From Microbacterium sp. C5A9 (lineage in GTDB: Bacteria > Actinomycetota > Actinomycetes > Actinomycetales > Microbacteriaceae): 64,000 nt of DNA. Location: contig NZ_JABXGD010000005.1 in NCBI RefSeq assembly GCF_022627955.1, positions 62,001 to 126,000 on the forward strand, written 5' to 3'. Position 1 is the stretch's first letter; every line of letters starts with the position of its first letter. Made by a program: the position numbers and the translations under genes. This document shows, in pieces, positions 1 to 9,700 of this stretch. The notes beneath the pieces were generated by a model. That model made no database searches. It saw nothing but the letters and a program-made list of their open reading frames with translations, and was not told the DNA's origin.

Positions 1-1415
1 CCAAGGCCTACGCGCAGGGTGAGCACGCGCTGCGTCAGGGCATCCTCGGACTCGCGCTGCGCCGGCGCACCCGACGCCCGGCCGGCGAGGTGCTGACCAT
101 CTCGTCGTCGGATGCGGGCGAGACGGCGGGCTTCTTCTGGGTCATCGCCGAGCAGGCGGCCGCGGCGACCGCGGTGCTCACCGCCTGCATCACGCTGCTC
201 GTGATCGCCTGGCCGCTGGCGATCGCGGTCGTGATCGGCACACTGGTGCAGGCGCTCGTCGTCAACGCGGTCAGCGGAGGGCTGCGGCGCCGCGGCTATG
301 AGGCGCAGAAGCGGGCGGCGAAGCTCGATGCCGTGAGCACCGACTTCGCCACCGGGCTCCGGGTTCTCGGCGCGCTCGGCGGCGCATCGCGTGCGGCCGA
401 TCGCTACGTCACCGAGAGCGCCGTCGCCGCCGAGGCCGCCTATCGCGCCGAGAAGGCGGCCGCCGGGCTCACCGCGCTGAACATCCTCGTCAGCGGACTC
501 GTGTTCACCGGCATCGCGGTGCTCGGCGGGCGTCTCGCGCTCGACGGCGTGATCACGATCGGCGGTTTCGTGACGGCGATGGGCCTCGCCCAGACGATCC
601 GGGGCCCGCTGCAGGCGCTCGGCTACCTGCCGGCGCAGATCGCGTCGAAGCACGGCTCGGCGACCCGCATCGCGGAGTTCACCGCCGAGGCCGGCGCGGC
701 GACGGATGCTCTCGCCGGGCCGGCCCCGACGCTCCCCGCCGCCGAGCCGATCCCCGCCACCCCGACGAACCCTGCCGCCCCGACGAACCCTGCCGCCCCG
801 ACGAACCCTGCCACCCCGACGGACCCTGCGGACATCGTCGCCCGCCTCACCGTCGACGGAGAGCCGCTCGAGATCCCCGCAGGCCGCGTCACCGGCATCC
901 GCGCGGATCCCGAGCGCATCGTCGATCTCGCCCGCCTGTTCGGCGGGCTGCGCGAACCCGCGCCCGGAGAGCTCGTGATCGGCGAGCGCGACGCCGTGAA
1001 TCTGGGGCACGAAGGGCTCCGAGCCGAGGTCTTCGCACCGCCGCACGATGCGGCCGTGTTCACCGGATCGGCCGCCGAGAACATCGCGGCGGAGATCGAC
1101 CACGCCCGTCTCGCGGCATCCGCGTTCGACGAGGTCATCGAGCGACTGCCCGACGGTCTCGACGAGAAGGTGGGGGAGCGGGGTCTGCGGCTGTCGGGAG
1201 GTCAGCGTCAGCGCCTCCTGCTCGCGCGCGCCCTGCACCAGCCGCAGCGACTGGTCGTGCTGCACGAGCCGACGACCGCGATCGATCCGATCACCGAGGC
1301 GCAGGTCGCCGCCGGTCTGGCCGCCGAGGGGCGGACGATCGTGCTCCTCACCGATCGTGCGTCGCTGCTGTCGAGCTGCCATCGCGTGCACGATCTCCGG
1401 GGAGCCGACGCATGA
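1..1415 (+). CDS. Heterodimeric ABC exporter, degenerate-Walker-A subunit (5' partial)
   Basis: A type IV (exporter) ABC half-transporter with fused membrane and ATPase domains, cut by the window edge; the frame is open from base 3, so the GTG at 90 is internal. The first ~235 residues are hydrophobic helices of the transmembrane domain. A Pro/Thr/Asn repeat linker and a nucleotide-binding domain follow. The Walker A region reads GIRADPERIVDLARLF and lacks the GKS/T core. The signature LSGGQRQR is canonical. Walker B reads LVVLHEP, with His in place of the usual Asp but the catalytic Glu kept. It ends overlapping the next gene by ATGA, so the two are surely a translationally coupled heterodimer. 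The substrate is not evident; a lipid, peptide or drug is possible. Confidence 0.9.
   Translation, partial: KAYAQGEHALRQGILGLALRRRTRRPAGEVLTISSSDAGETAGFFWVIAEQAAAATAVLTACITLLVIAWPLAIAVVIGTLVQALVVNAVSGGLRRRGYEAQKRAAKLDAVSTDFATGLRVLGALGGASRAADRYVTESAVAAEAAYRAEKAAAGLTALNILVSGLVFTGIAVLGGRLALDGVITIGGFVTAMGLAQTIRGPLQALGYLPAQIASKHGSATRIAEFTAEAGAATDALAGPAPTLPAAEPIPATPTNPAAPTNPAAPTNPATPTDPADIVARLTVDGEPLEIPAGRVTGIRADPERIVDLARLFGGLREPAPGELVIGERDAVNLGHEGLRAEVFAPPHDAAVFTGSAAENIAAEIDHARLAASAFDEVIERLPDGLDEKVGERGLRLSGGQRQRLLLARALHQPQRLVVLHEPTTAIDPITEAQVAAGLAAEGRTIVLLTDRASLLSSCHRVHDLRGADA
762..833 (+). repeat. Four 18-bp in-frame repeats encoding PTNPAA
   Basis: Four consecutive 18-bp units (762, 780, 798, 816) encode PTNPAA, PTNPAA, PTNPAT and PTDPAD. 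They form a flexible linker between the membrane and ATPase domains of the first exporter subunit. The near-identical DNA suggests recent slippage, so copy number probably varies between strains. Confidence 0.9.
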
Positions 1416-3202
1416 CCGACGACAGGCTCCCGATCGCCCCGCGTCGTGAGACGGCACGGGGACTCGCCGCCGCCCTCGGTCGCCGACGCGGACTCTGCGT
1501 CGCCGCCGTCGTGACGCTGTGCGCGGGTGTCGGCGCCGCGCTCCTGGCCCCCTGGATCATCGGGCTGATGGTCGACGACATCGTCTCGGGTGGGGCTGCA
1601 CTGCTGCCGTTCGGGCTCGCACTGGCGGGGTCGATCGCGGTCGGCGCCGTGCTGACCTGGGCGGGCAGGGTGCTTCTCGCCCGGCTCGGTCAGGGGACCG
1701 TGCGCGACGTGCGCGAGCACGCTTTCCGCACCGCGCTCGCACAGCCCTCCGCCCGCATCGAACGGGCAGGGACGGGAGACCTCGTGGCCCGGCTCTCGGG
1801 TGACGTCCGGGCCGTGGGGCAGGTCGTGGAAGATGCTCTGCCCGCCTTCCTCACCGCGTTCTTCAGCATCGTGCTGAGCCTGCTCGGCATGGGGCTGATG
1901 GACTGGCGCTTCGCGCTCGCCGCCCTGCTCGTCGCGCCCATCCAGTACTTCTCGCTGCGCTGGTTCCTGCGCCGCTCGGCGCCGGTCTACCGCGACCACA
2001 GGGTCGTGGTCGCCGAGCGCGGTCAGCGCACGATCGAGGCCGTGCGCGGAGTCGACACGGTGCGTGCCCTGCGCACCGAGGAGCAGCACCTCGCGCGGAT
2101 CGCGGAATCGAGCGAAGACGCCATCGCGCTCGAGGTGCGGGCGACCCGCGTGCGCAACGACTTCAACGTGTTCCTCAACGGCGCCGAGCTCGTCGGCCTC
2201 GCCGCGGTGCTCACGGTCGGCTACCTGCTCGTCACCGGCGGCGAGGTCGAACTGGGGGCCGCGACCGCGGCGGCACTGTACTTCCTCGGACTCTTCGGTC
2301 CGATGGGCAGCCTGCTCTACCGGATCGACGACCTGCAGGATGCCGGGGCCAGCCTCGCGCGCCTGTTCGGCGTGATCGGACTGCCGACTCCGCCCGAGCG
2401 CGAGGGCGCGCGCCGGTCCGCGGGTGCGCGCCGGTCCGAGGGTGCGGAGGGTGCGGATGCCGCGGGGCGCGGGGTGCTGCCGGGGACGATCGAGGTCGAC
2501 GGGCTGAGCTTCGGCCACCGCGCCGATCGGCGCGACCTCGACGCGGTGTCGCTCTCGATCGCTCCGGGCGAGCGGATCGCGATCGTGGGCGCGAGCGGGG
2601 CGGGCAAGACGACGCTCGCCCGCGTGCTCGCCGGCGCGCTGCCGGTCGATGACGGAGAGGTGCGGCACGACGGGGTCGACATCGAGCAGTGGCATCCGCA
2701 CGATCTTCGCGACGCCGTGGTGATGCTCAGTCAGGAGCCCCACGTCTTCGCGGGCACCGTGCGCGACGACCTGGCCCTCTTCAGCGATGCCGACGATGCG
2801 CGGATGCGGGCCGTGATCGCGCAGCTCGGCGCCGACTGGATGCTCCGCCTCCCCGACGGCCTCGACACCGAGATCGGTGAGGCAGGGCACCCGCTCACAC
2901 CCGGGCAGGCCCAGCACCTCGCCCTCGTGCGGGTGGCGCTGTCGGCGGCATCCGTCGTGATCCTCGACGAGGCGACGGCCGAGGCGGGGTCGGCGGACTC
3001 GGAGGTGCTCGACCTCGCATCGCTGGGGGCGATCGGCGATCGCACCGGCATCGTGATCGCGCACCGGCTGAGTCAGGCGGCCACCGCCGACCGGATCCTC
3101 GTGATGAGAGACGGGCGCATCGTGCAGTCGGGATCGCACGCCGAACTCGTGGCGACGCCCGGCCCCTACGCCGAGCTGTGGGAGGCCTGGACGGCCTGGT
3201 GA
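1412..3202 (+). CDS. Heterodimeric ABC exporter, catalytic-Walker subunit
   Basis: A 596-residue ABC half-exporter. The N-terminal ~310 residues form the transmembrane domain, with several hydrophobic helices from residue ~30. The ATPase domain follows from ~360. Walker A is intact (GASGAGKTT, about residue 393) and Walker B is intact (VVILDEAT, about 516). The signature is degenerate (LTPGQAQH, about 495). This exactly complements the upstream subunit, which has the good signature and the bad Walker A, so the pair builds one consensus and one degenerate ATP site as in TM287/288 or BmrCD-like exporters. ATG 1412 overlaps the previous stop. Substrate unknown. Confidence 0.92.
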   Translation: MTDDRLPIAPRRETARGLAAALGRRRGLCVAAVVTLCAGVGAALLAPWIIGLMVDDIVSGGAALLPFGLALAGSIAVGAVLTWAGRVLLARLGQGTVRDVREHAFRTALAQPSARIERAGTGDLVARLSGDVRAVGQVVEDALPAFLTAFFSIVLSLLGMGLMDWRFALAALLVAPIQYFSLRWFLRRSAPVYRDHRVVVAERGQRTIEAVRGVDTVRALRTEEQHLARIAESSEDAIALEVRATRVRNDFNVFLNGAELVGLAAVLTVGYLLVTGGEVELGAATAAALYFLGLFGPMGSLLYRIDDLQDAGASLARLFGVIGLPTPPEREGARRSAGARRSEGAEGADAAGRGVLPGTIEVDGLSFGHRADRRDLDAVSLSIAPGERIAIVGASGAGKTTLARVLAGALPVDDGEVRHDGVDIEQWHPHDLRDAVVMLSQEPHVFAGTVRDDLALFSDADDARMRAVIAQLGADWMLRLPDGLDTEIGEAGHPLTPGQAQHLALVRVALSAASVVILDEATAEAGSADSEVLDLASLGAIGDRTGIVIAHRLSQAATADRILVMRDGRIVQSGSHAELVATPGPYAELWEAWTAW

Positions 3203-3209
3203 GGCCGCG

Positions 3210-3782
3210 TCAGCGCCCCGCCCGCACTCCGGCCGTGTCGCTGATCGTGATCTGCGGCGGATACAGGCCCATCACCTGCATGGCGGCCGCGTGGTTCTCG
3301 GCGGTCGACCCCGCACACGCGTCGGCTGCGACCGTGACGTGCGCCCCGGCGTCGGCCGCGGCGAGGGCGGTCGAGATGACACAGCAGTCCGTCGAGACGC
3401 CGGCCAGCACGACATGCGCCCCGCGGCCCACGACGGCCTCGATCTGCGGACCCCACTTGCCGAAAGTCGGCAGGTCGAGCGTCGGATGCGGGGAGAGATC
3501 GACCGCCTCGGGCACGAGGTCGAACAGCGGATCCGTCGGCGGCCGGTCGGCGAACGGCCAGGCCGCGAAGTACGGGCCCCATGAGGTCGCACGGTCGGCG
3601 GTCGGCATCCAGCGGGTGACCAGCACCCGGTCGCCGAAGCTCTCGGCCAGCTCGCGGATCTTCGGCATCGCGTCGCCGAAGAAGGGCGAGCCCCATGCCG
3701 AGTCCGGTGAGGCGAAGATCGCCTGCGGGTCGATCACGACCAGCCACGCCTCCGCCACCGAGGCCGCACGGGCGCGGGTCAC
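3210..3782 (-). CDS. Isochorismatase-family cysteine hydrolase
   Basis: A 190-residue cysteine hydrolase of the isochorismatase/nicotinamidase fold. Family landmarks are the early Asp in VVIDPQ, the Lys in FGKWG and the nucleophile Cys in GVSTDCCVIS, which would form the Asp-Lys-Cys triad. The start is GTG 3782, overlapping the stop of the NCS1 permease by GTGA, so the two genes are translationally coupled. The pairing with a nucleobase-type permease suggests hydrolysis of an amide or ureide intermediate from the imported compound, but the exact substrate cannot be read from sequence. It converges with the ABC exporter operon, 7 bp away. Confidence 0.85.
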   Translation of the reverse strand: MTRARAASVAEAWLVVIDPQAIFASPDSAWGSPFFGDAMPKIRELAESFGDRVLVTRWMPTADRATSWGPYFAAWPFADRPPTDPLFDLVPEAVDLSPHPTLDLPTFGKWGPQIEAVVGRGAHVVLAGVSTDCCVISTALAAADAGAHVTVAADACAGSTAENHAAAMQVMGLYPPQITISDTAGVRAGR

Positions 3783-5224
3783 GCGGTCGCCTCCTGCCGG
3801 CGGATCTTCCCCGCCCGCGCGAACCAGGTGACCACGAACGACAGGACCAGCGCGAAGAACACCCCGAGGTTCGCGTACGCCCAGTCGCCGTCGACGCCGC
3901 CGACGAGTCCGAGCAGGTAGCCCTGCCAGTTGTTCCACGGTGCCGCATCCGCGAAGCCGTTGAGCACGAAGCCCCAGCCGATCACGCTCGCGACGACCAT
4001 CGTGCCGATCGAGGTCCAGTCCCAGGCGCCGTAGCGGCCGCGGCTGTCGAACAGGGCCTCGTCGTCGTAGTCCTTCCTGCGGCGCAGGATGTCGGCGATC
4101 AGGATGCCCGCCCAGGACGCGAGCGGAACTCCGAGCGTGATGAGGAAGCTCTGGAACGGACCGAGGAAGTCGGTCGAGAAGAACACGACGTAGATCGTGC
4201 CGATGGTCAGGATCACCCCGTCGATCGCGGCGGCCGAGGGACGCGGGATGCGGATGCCGAGGCTGAGCAGAGTGAGGCCCGACGAGTAGATGCCGAGCAC
4301 CGCGCCGGAGACCAGCGCGAGCACCGCGGTGAGGAGGAACGGCACGAGCACCCAGAGGGGCAGGATCGTGGCGAGAGCGCCGATCGGGTCGGCGGCGATC
4401 GCGGCACTGAGCTCGTCGTCGGATCCGGCGAGCAGCAGACCGAAGACGACGAGGAGGACGGGCGCGATCGAACCGCCGATCGTGTTCCAGGCGACGATCG
4501 CGCCGTCGGAGGCCGTGCGCTTCTGATAGCGCGACCAGTCGGCGGCGATGTTGATCCAGCCGAGCCCGAACCCGGTCATGACCATCACGAGTGCCCCGAT
4601 CACCTGTCCGAGACCCCCGTCGGGGCGCGCCATGACGGCGGCGAGATCGATGCTCGGGGCGGCGAGCACGATGTACAGGATCGTCACGGCACCGGTGACC
4701 CAGGTGAGGACCGACTGCAGCTTCATGATCGTGTGATACCCGAGCACCGAGGCCGCCACGATGAGCGCCGCGACGATGACGGTCGCGGTGATCTTCAGCG
4801 CGATGCTCTCGCCGTCGCCGCCGAGCTGCGTGATGACGGTCGCGGTCGCGAGCACGGCCATGATCGCGAGGAACGTCTCCCAGCCGATCGAGGTCAGCCA
4901 CGAGACGATACCGGGCACCTTCTGCCCCTGCACGCCGAAGGCGGCGCGGGACAGCACCATGGTCGGCGCCGAACCGCGCTTGCCTGCGATGGCGATCAAC
5001 CCGCACAGCAGGAACGACACGACGATGCCGACGACCGACACGATCGTCGCCTGCCAGAACGAGATGCCGAAGCCCAGCACGAACGACCCGTACGACATGC
5101 CGAACACCGACACGTTCGCCGCGAACCACGGCCAGAAGAGGTCGCGCGGCTTCGCGGTGCGCTCGGATTCGGGGATGATCTCGATGCCCGCGCGCTCGAT
5201 GAGAGCAGGCTTGATGTCCGTCAT
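3779..5224 (-). CDS. NCS1-family cytosine/purine/allantoin-type permease
   Basis: A 481-residue integral membrane protein of the nucleobase:cation symporter-1 family. The N-terminal region (ERAGIEIIPESERTAKPRDL, then FWPWFAANVSVFGMSYG) is the characteristic NCS1 entry into helix 1. About 12 hydrophobic segments follow, and the soluble C-terminal tail is short. It is the first gene of a two-gene unit with the isochorismatase-like hydrolase. A CAGGAT hexamer lies 6 nt before the ATG and resembles the leaderless -10 boxes elsewhere here, but with C in the first position. Cytosine, a purine or a hydantoin/allantoin-like compound is a plausible substrate; CodB-like is the closest description. Confidence 0.88.
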   Translation of the reverse strand: MTDIKPALIERAGIEIIPESERTAKPRDLFWPWFAANVSVFGMSYGSFVLGFGISFWQATIVSVVGIVVSFLLCGLIAIAGKRGSAPTMVLSRAAFGVQGQKVPGIVSWLTSIGWETFLAIMAVLATATVITQLGGDGESIALKITATVIVAALIVAASVLGYHTIMKLQSVLTWVTGAVTILYIVLAAPSIDLAAVMARPDGGLGQVIGALVMVMTGFGLGWINIAADWSRYQKRTASDGAIVAWNTIGGSIAPVLLVVFGLLLAGSDDELSAAIAADPIGALATILPLWVLVPFLLTAVLALVSGAVLGIYSSGLTLLSLGIRIPRPSAAAIDGVILTIGTIYVVFFSTDFLGPFQSFLITLGVPLASWAGILIADILRRRKDYDDEALFDSRGRYGAWDWTSIGTMVVASVIGWGFVLNGFADAAPWNNWQGYLLGLVGGVDGDWAYANLGVFFALVLSFVVTWFARAGKIRRQEATA

Positions 5225-5281
5225 GCCCTCATCCTGGCACTGCGCGGGCCGTGCAGGGGCGCTGCGCGAGCGTCGTCGAGC

Positions 5282-6565
5282 TCAGCCGGCGAAGAACGCT
5301 CCCGCGACGCGGGTCAGGTCGTGCAGGTCCGAGACGCCCGCGAGCTCCCGCGCCGAGTGCATCGAGAGGATCGGGATGCCGACGTCGACCGTGCGGATGC
5401 CGAGGCGCGTCGCCGTGATCGGGCCGATCGTCGAGCCGCAGGGCACCGTGTTGTTCGACACGAACTCCTGCGTGACGACGTCGGCGGTGTCGCACCAGCG
5501 GCGCCAGGCGGCGGAGCCGACCGCATCCGTCGCATACCGCTGGTTGGCGTTGAGCTTGAGGATCGGTCCCGAGCCGAGCACGGGCTGCACCACGGGGTCG
5601 TGCTTGTGGGCGTAGTTCGGGTGCACCGAGTGCCCGACGTCGCTCGAGAGGCACCAGGACGACGACAGCGCGCGCCGACGCTCCGACGCATCGGCGCCGA
5701 GCCCGTCGTAGATGCGCCCGAGGACGTCCTCGAGGAACGGTCCCGCCGCGCCGGAGCGCGAGTTCGAGCCGAGCTCCTCGTGGTCGAAGGCGGCGAGCAC
5801 GGCGATCGGTGCGCCCTCCGCGACGTCGGCGGCCGCCAGCGCCACCACCCCGGCGTGCACCGAGGCGAGGTCGTCGAGACGGCCCGAGGCGAAGAACGCG
5901 TCGTCCTTGCCGAACACGGCACCGCGCGCGGTATCGGCGATGACGACGTCGTAGCCGCGGATGTCGGATGCCGAGACATCGGCCGACTCCGCGAGCTCGG
6001 CCAGGATGTCGGCCTGCGACGGGTCGCCCAGACCCCAGACCGGCTGCGTCTGGTACTGCTTGTCGAGGGCGAGTCCGGTGTTCGCCTCGCGGTCCAGGTG
6101 CACCGCGAGCTGGGGGAGGCGCAGCATCGCACCGGTGTCGGCGAGCACGACCCGACCGTCTGCGAGCGCCAGACGTCCGGCGAGGCGCAGCTCGCGGTCG
6201 AGCCAGGAGTTCAGCAGCGGTCCGCCGTAGACCTCGACGGCCGCCTGCAGCCAACCCCTCGAACCGGTGGTCGGCTGCGGCTTGAGCTTGAACCCGGGGG
6301 AGTCGGTGTGCGCACCGAACACGTGCGCGGGTGTCGTGGCGACCGCATCCGCCGGAATCGTCCAGGCGATGGCCGCGCCGTCGCGGACGACGACGTATCG
6401 TCCGCCCGGGGTGAGGTCCCACGCGTCCTCCTCGGCGAGGCGCCCGAAACCGGCATCCTCCAGGCGCCGCGCCACCTCGGCGGCGGCGTGATAGCTCGAG
6501 GGCGAGGCGGCGACGAAGTCGGCGAGATCCTCGGCGTGGGCGAGAGCGTCCGGGGTGACGGGCAT
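5282..6565 (-). CDS. M18 family aminopeptidase
   Basis: A 427-residue zinc aminopeptidase of the M18 (aspartyl aminopeptidase/ApeB) family, a cytosolic exopeptidase. Metal-site motifs are visible: AHTDSPGFKLKP (His86, Asp88), FDHEELGSNS with the Glu-Glu pair, and SSDVGHSVHPNY. The C-terminal SMHSARE supplies the last His ligand. The start at 6565 is supported by AGGAAGG about 6 nt upstream; a longer reading frame continues upstream but lacks family similarity. It is divergent from the large surface-protein gene, with a GC-rich palindromic region between them. Confidence 0.93.
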   Translation of the reverse strand: MPVTPDALAHAEDLADFVAASPSSYHAAAEVARRLEDAGFGRLAEEDAWDLTPGGRYVVVRDGAAIAWTIPADAVATTPAHVFGAHTDSPGFKLKPQPTTGSRGWLQAAVEVYGGPLLNSWLDRELRLAGRLALADGRVVLADTGAMLRLPQLAVHLDREANTGLALDKQYQTQPVWGLGDPSQADILAELAESADVSASDIRGYDVVIADTARGAVFGKDDAFFASGRLDDLASVHAGVVALAAADVAEGAPIAVLAAFDHEELGSNSRSGAAGPFLEDVLGRIYDGLGADASERRRALSSSWCLSSDVGHSVHPNYAHKHDPVVQPVLGSGPILKLNANQRYATDAVGSAAWRRWCDTADVVTQEFVSNNTVPCGSTIGPITATRLGIRTVDVGIPILSMHSARELAGVSDLHDLTRVAGAFFAG

Positions 6566-6600
6566 GGCGACCTTCCTGCTGATGCGGTTCTTCGATCGTA

Positions 6601-6645
6601 ATCGGGGCCCCGATATTCCGGTATCGATCCGGTATCGGCCCCGAT
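6601..6645. repeat. Palindromes and direct repeats in the apeB-like/surface-protein intergenic region
   Basis: A perfect 14-bp palindrome (ATCGGGGCCCCGAT, 6601-6614) is followed by two copies of CCGGTATCG and a second GGCCCCGAT, which pairs with the first ATCGGGGCC. It lies between divergent genes, so an operator is more likely than a terminator. The regulator is unknown. Confidence 0.6.
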
Positions 6646-6747
6646 TCCGGGGGTGTTCGTGTCGGAACGTCGTCGCTAGGGTCGGCTCAGAGGTGCATCG
6701 TTCGGAACGGTGCGGGGAGACCTCCGGGGAGAAACAAGAGGACAGCT

Positions 6748-9700
6748 GTGTCTGCACACGCTCACTCGTCCATCCGTCGCGCCATCGCGGGAGCGACCGC
6801 CGCAGTGCTGCTCGCGGTCGGACTCACCGTGGTGACCGAGACGGTCGCGCCGCTTCCGGCGGCAGCAGCCCAGGATCCGACGGTCTGCCAGAACACCGTC
6901 GCGCTGACGAACGGCGGATTCGAGGCTCCGACGATCGGGAACGCCACGTATCAGCTGATCCCTCAGGCGCAGGTGCCCGGCTGGTCGACCAATGACAGCC
7001 AGAACCAGATCGAGATCTGGAGCAGCGGCTTCCTCGGGGTGCCGTCCGCCGCCGGACGGCAGTTCGCCGAGCTGAACGCGAACAGCGCGAGCCGCCTCTT
7101 CCAAGACGTCGCGACGACGCCCGGCCAGACGCTCTCGTGGTCGCTCAAGCACCGGGGGCGCAGCGGCACCGACGTGATGCGCGTGCTGATCGGATCGCCC
7201 TCGGGCGCACTCGTGCAGAACGGTCCGAACCTCACCGACGGAACCGCCGCGTGGGGCACCCATACGGGCACGTACACCGTGCCTGCCGGACAGACCACGA
7301 CCCGCTTCGCCTTCGAGGCCGTCAGCGCGACCGGCGGCGCCTCGCAGGGCAACTTCCTCGACGACATCACCTTCGGAACGGGACCGTGTCTCATCACGTC
7401 GAAGACGGTCGCCAACCTCACCCGCGGCGGAACCACGGCCGAGGTCGGCGACGTGCTGCGGTACACCGTCACCACGCGCAACGACGGCGGAAACCCCGCT
7501 CTCGAGTCGGTGTCGGCCGATCAGCTGGCGTCGGGCATCGACTTCGTCCCCGGCTCGATCCGCATCGTCTCGGGCCCCGGCGCGGGAGCACTGACCGACC
7601 CCGCGAACGACGATCGCGGTGACTACACCGCGGGCGACCGCACCGTCAGGGTGCGTCTCGGCGACAGCGGCACGGCGACTGCCGGCGGATCGATCGGCGT
7701 GGGCGCGAGCACGACGTACACCTTCGACGCCAAGGTGAACACCTCGGCCGCGGACGGAGTCGTGCTCAACGAGGCGCGCGTCGCCTTCCGCGATGCGGTC
7801 GTGAACCAGAACCGCACCTCGATCAGCCAGGAGACGCAGACGCCGGTGAACCCGGCCGCCGACCTCGCGATCACGAAGACCCTGGACACCAGCCCGCTCG
7901 TCGCGGGAGAGCCGGCGACCTTCACGATCGCGGTGACGAACAACGGACCGCAGGTCGGCACGGGGGTGACGGTGAACGACGCCGTCCCGGGCGGACTGAC
8001 CGGCGCGACCGCCACGTCGAGCGCGGGCACGTGCACCGTCGGCGGGTCGATCAGCTGCGCGCTCCCCGACCTCGCGGTCGGCGCGAGCGAGACCATCACC
8101 GTGACAGGCACGGTCTCACCGTCCTTCAGCCCGGGAGACGGACTGGCGAACAACGCCTCCGTCACGGGATCGAGGACCGATCCGGACCCGGCGAACAACA
8201 CGGCGAACGCGGTCGGCACGCTCGAGACCTCCGCCGATGTGTCGGTGACCAAGTCGTATGCTCCGGCCACGCCCATCGCCGGGCAGAACGTCACCTACAC
8301 GCTGATCACGCGTAACGACGGCCCCTCCGAGGCGCGAGACGTGCGCCTGACCGATCCGCTCGATCCCGACACCGCTTTCGTGAGCGTCTCGACCGACCAG
8401 GGCACGTGCGCGGACCCCGGGACGACGGGCATCGTCGACTGCGACCTCGGCACGCTGGCTCCGGGTGCCGTGGTGACCACGACCATCGTCGTCACGATCG
8501 CCTCGGGCGCTGCCGTCGTGCAGAACTCGGCGAGCGTCACGAGCAGCACTCCCGATCCCGACCCGACGAACAACGTCACGTCGACGAGCTTCCAGCCCGA
8601 CGTCGTCGCCGACCTCGCAGTGACCAAGACGCCGTCGGTGACCCAGGTCGCCGCCGGAGGCACGGTCGACTTCACCATCACCGTCACCAACGACGGCGAC
8701 TCGGATGCCGTCAACGCGGTGCTCGACGACACCGTGCCCGCCGGCTTCACCGTGACCGGCGTCACGACCCCTGCAGGCGCCGACTGCTCGTTCACCGACG
8801 CCGCGGTCCGCTGCACCTGGGCGACGCTGGTGAACGAGGCCACCGCCGAGATCGTGGTGTCGACGGTCGTCTCACCCGACGCACCGGCCGGCACCGTGAT
8901 CAACACCGCGTCGATCGCGTCGCCGGCGCAGGACATCGACACGACGGACAACTCCGACTCCGCCGAGGTCGAGATCGTGCAGAGCGCCGACCTCGGCATC
9001 GCGAAGACGGCACCGGCCACCGGTACGCCGGGGAGCGCGTTCACGTACTCCCTCGCGGTGACCAACAACGGCCCGTCGGTCGCGCGTGCCGTGACCCTCA
9101 CCGACACCCTGCCCGCCGACTTCACCGCAGAGTCGACGAGCGACGCCGGCTGCCTGATCAGTGCGGGAACGGTCTCGTGCACGGTGGGCGACCTCGCGCC
9201 ATCGGCGACCGTGACCGTCGACATCGTCGGAACCTGGAGCGCGACCGCCACCGGGCGCATCGAGAACACGGCGACGACCACGTCGGCGACCCCCGATCCC
9301 ACGGATGGCAACAACACGTCGACCGTGGGCGTCGATCTGACCCCGAGCGCCGATGTGAGCGTCGAGAAGACGACCTCGACTCCGAGCGTCCCCCTGGGCG
9401 GCCAGGCGAGCTTCGTCATCACCGTGCGCAACGACGGGCCGTCTGCTGCGGCGGGCGTCGTCGTGTCCGAGGCCGCACCCGCGGGGCTCGCGATCATCGC
9501 CGCGACCCCGTCGACCGGGACGTGGTCGGAGGCCGACCAGCAGTGGACCGTCGGAACCCTGCTTCCGGGTGACACCGCCACCCTCGAGGTGACGGCACGG
9601 GCCACGGGCATCGGCGCGCCGGAGAACACGGCAACGGTGACCTCGCCGACGCCCGACCCCGACCCGACCGACAACACCGACACGACTCCGGTCACGGTCA

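Noticed and set aside
762..833. CRISPR-like spaced repeats
   Set aside because: Units are contiguous 18-bp in-frame repeats coding PTNPAA, without spacers.
3695..6601. 968-codon plus-strand frame opposite the permease and aminopeptidase
   Set aside because: Shadow of two well-supported minus-strand genes, with low-complexity Arg/Asp composition.
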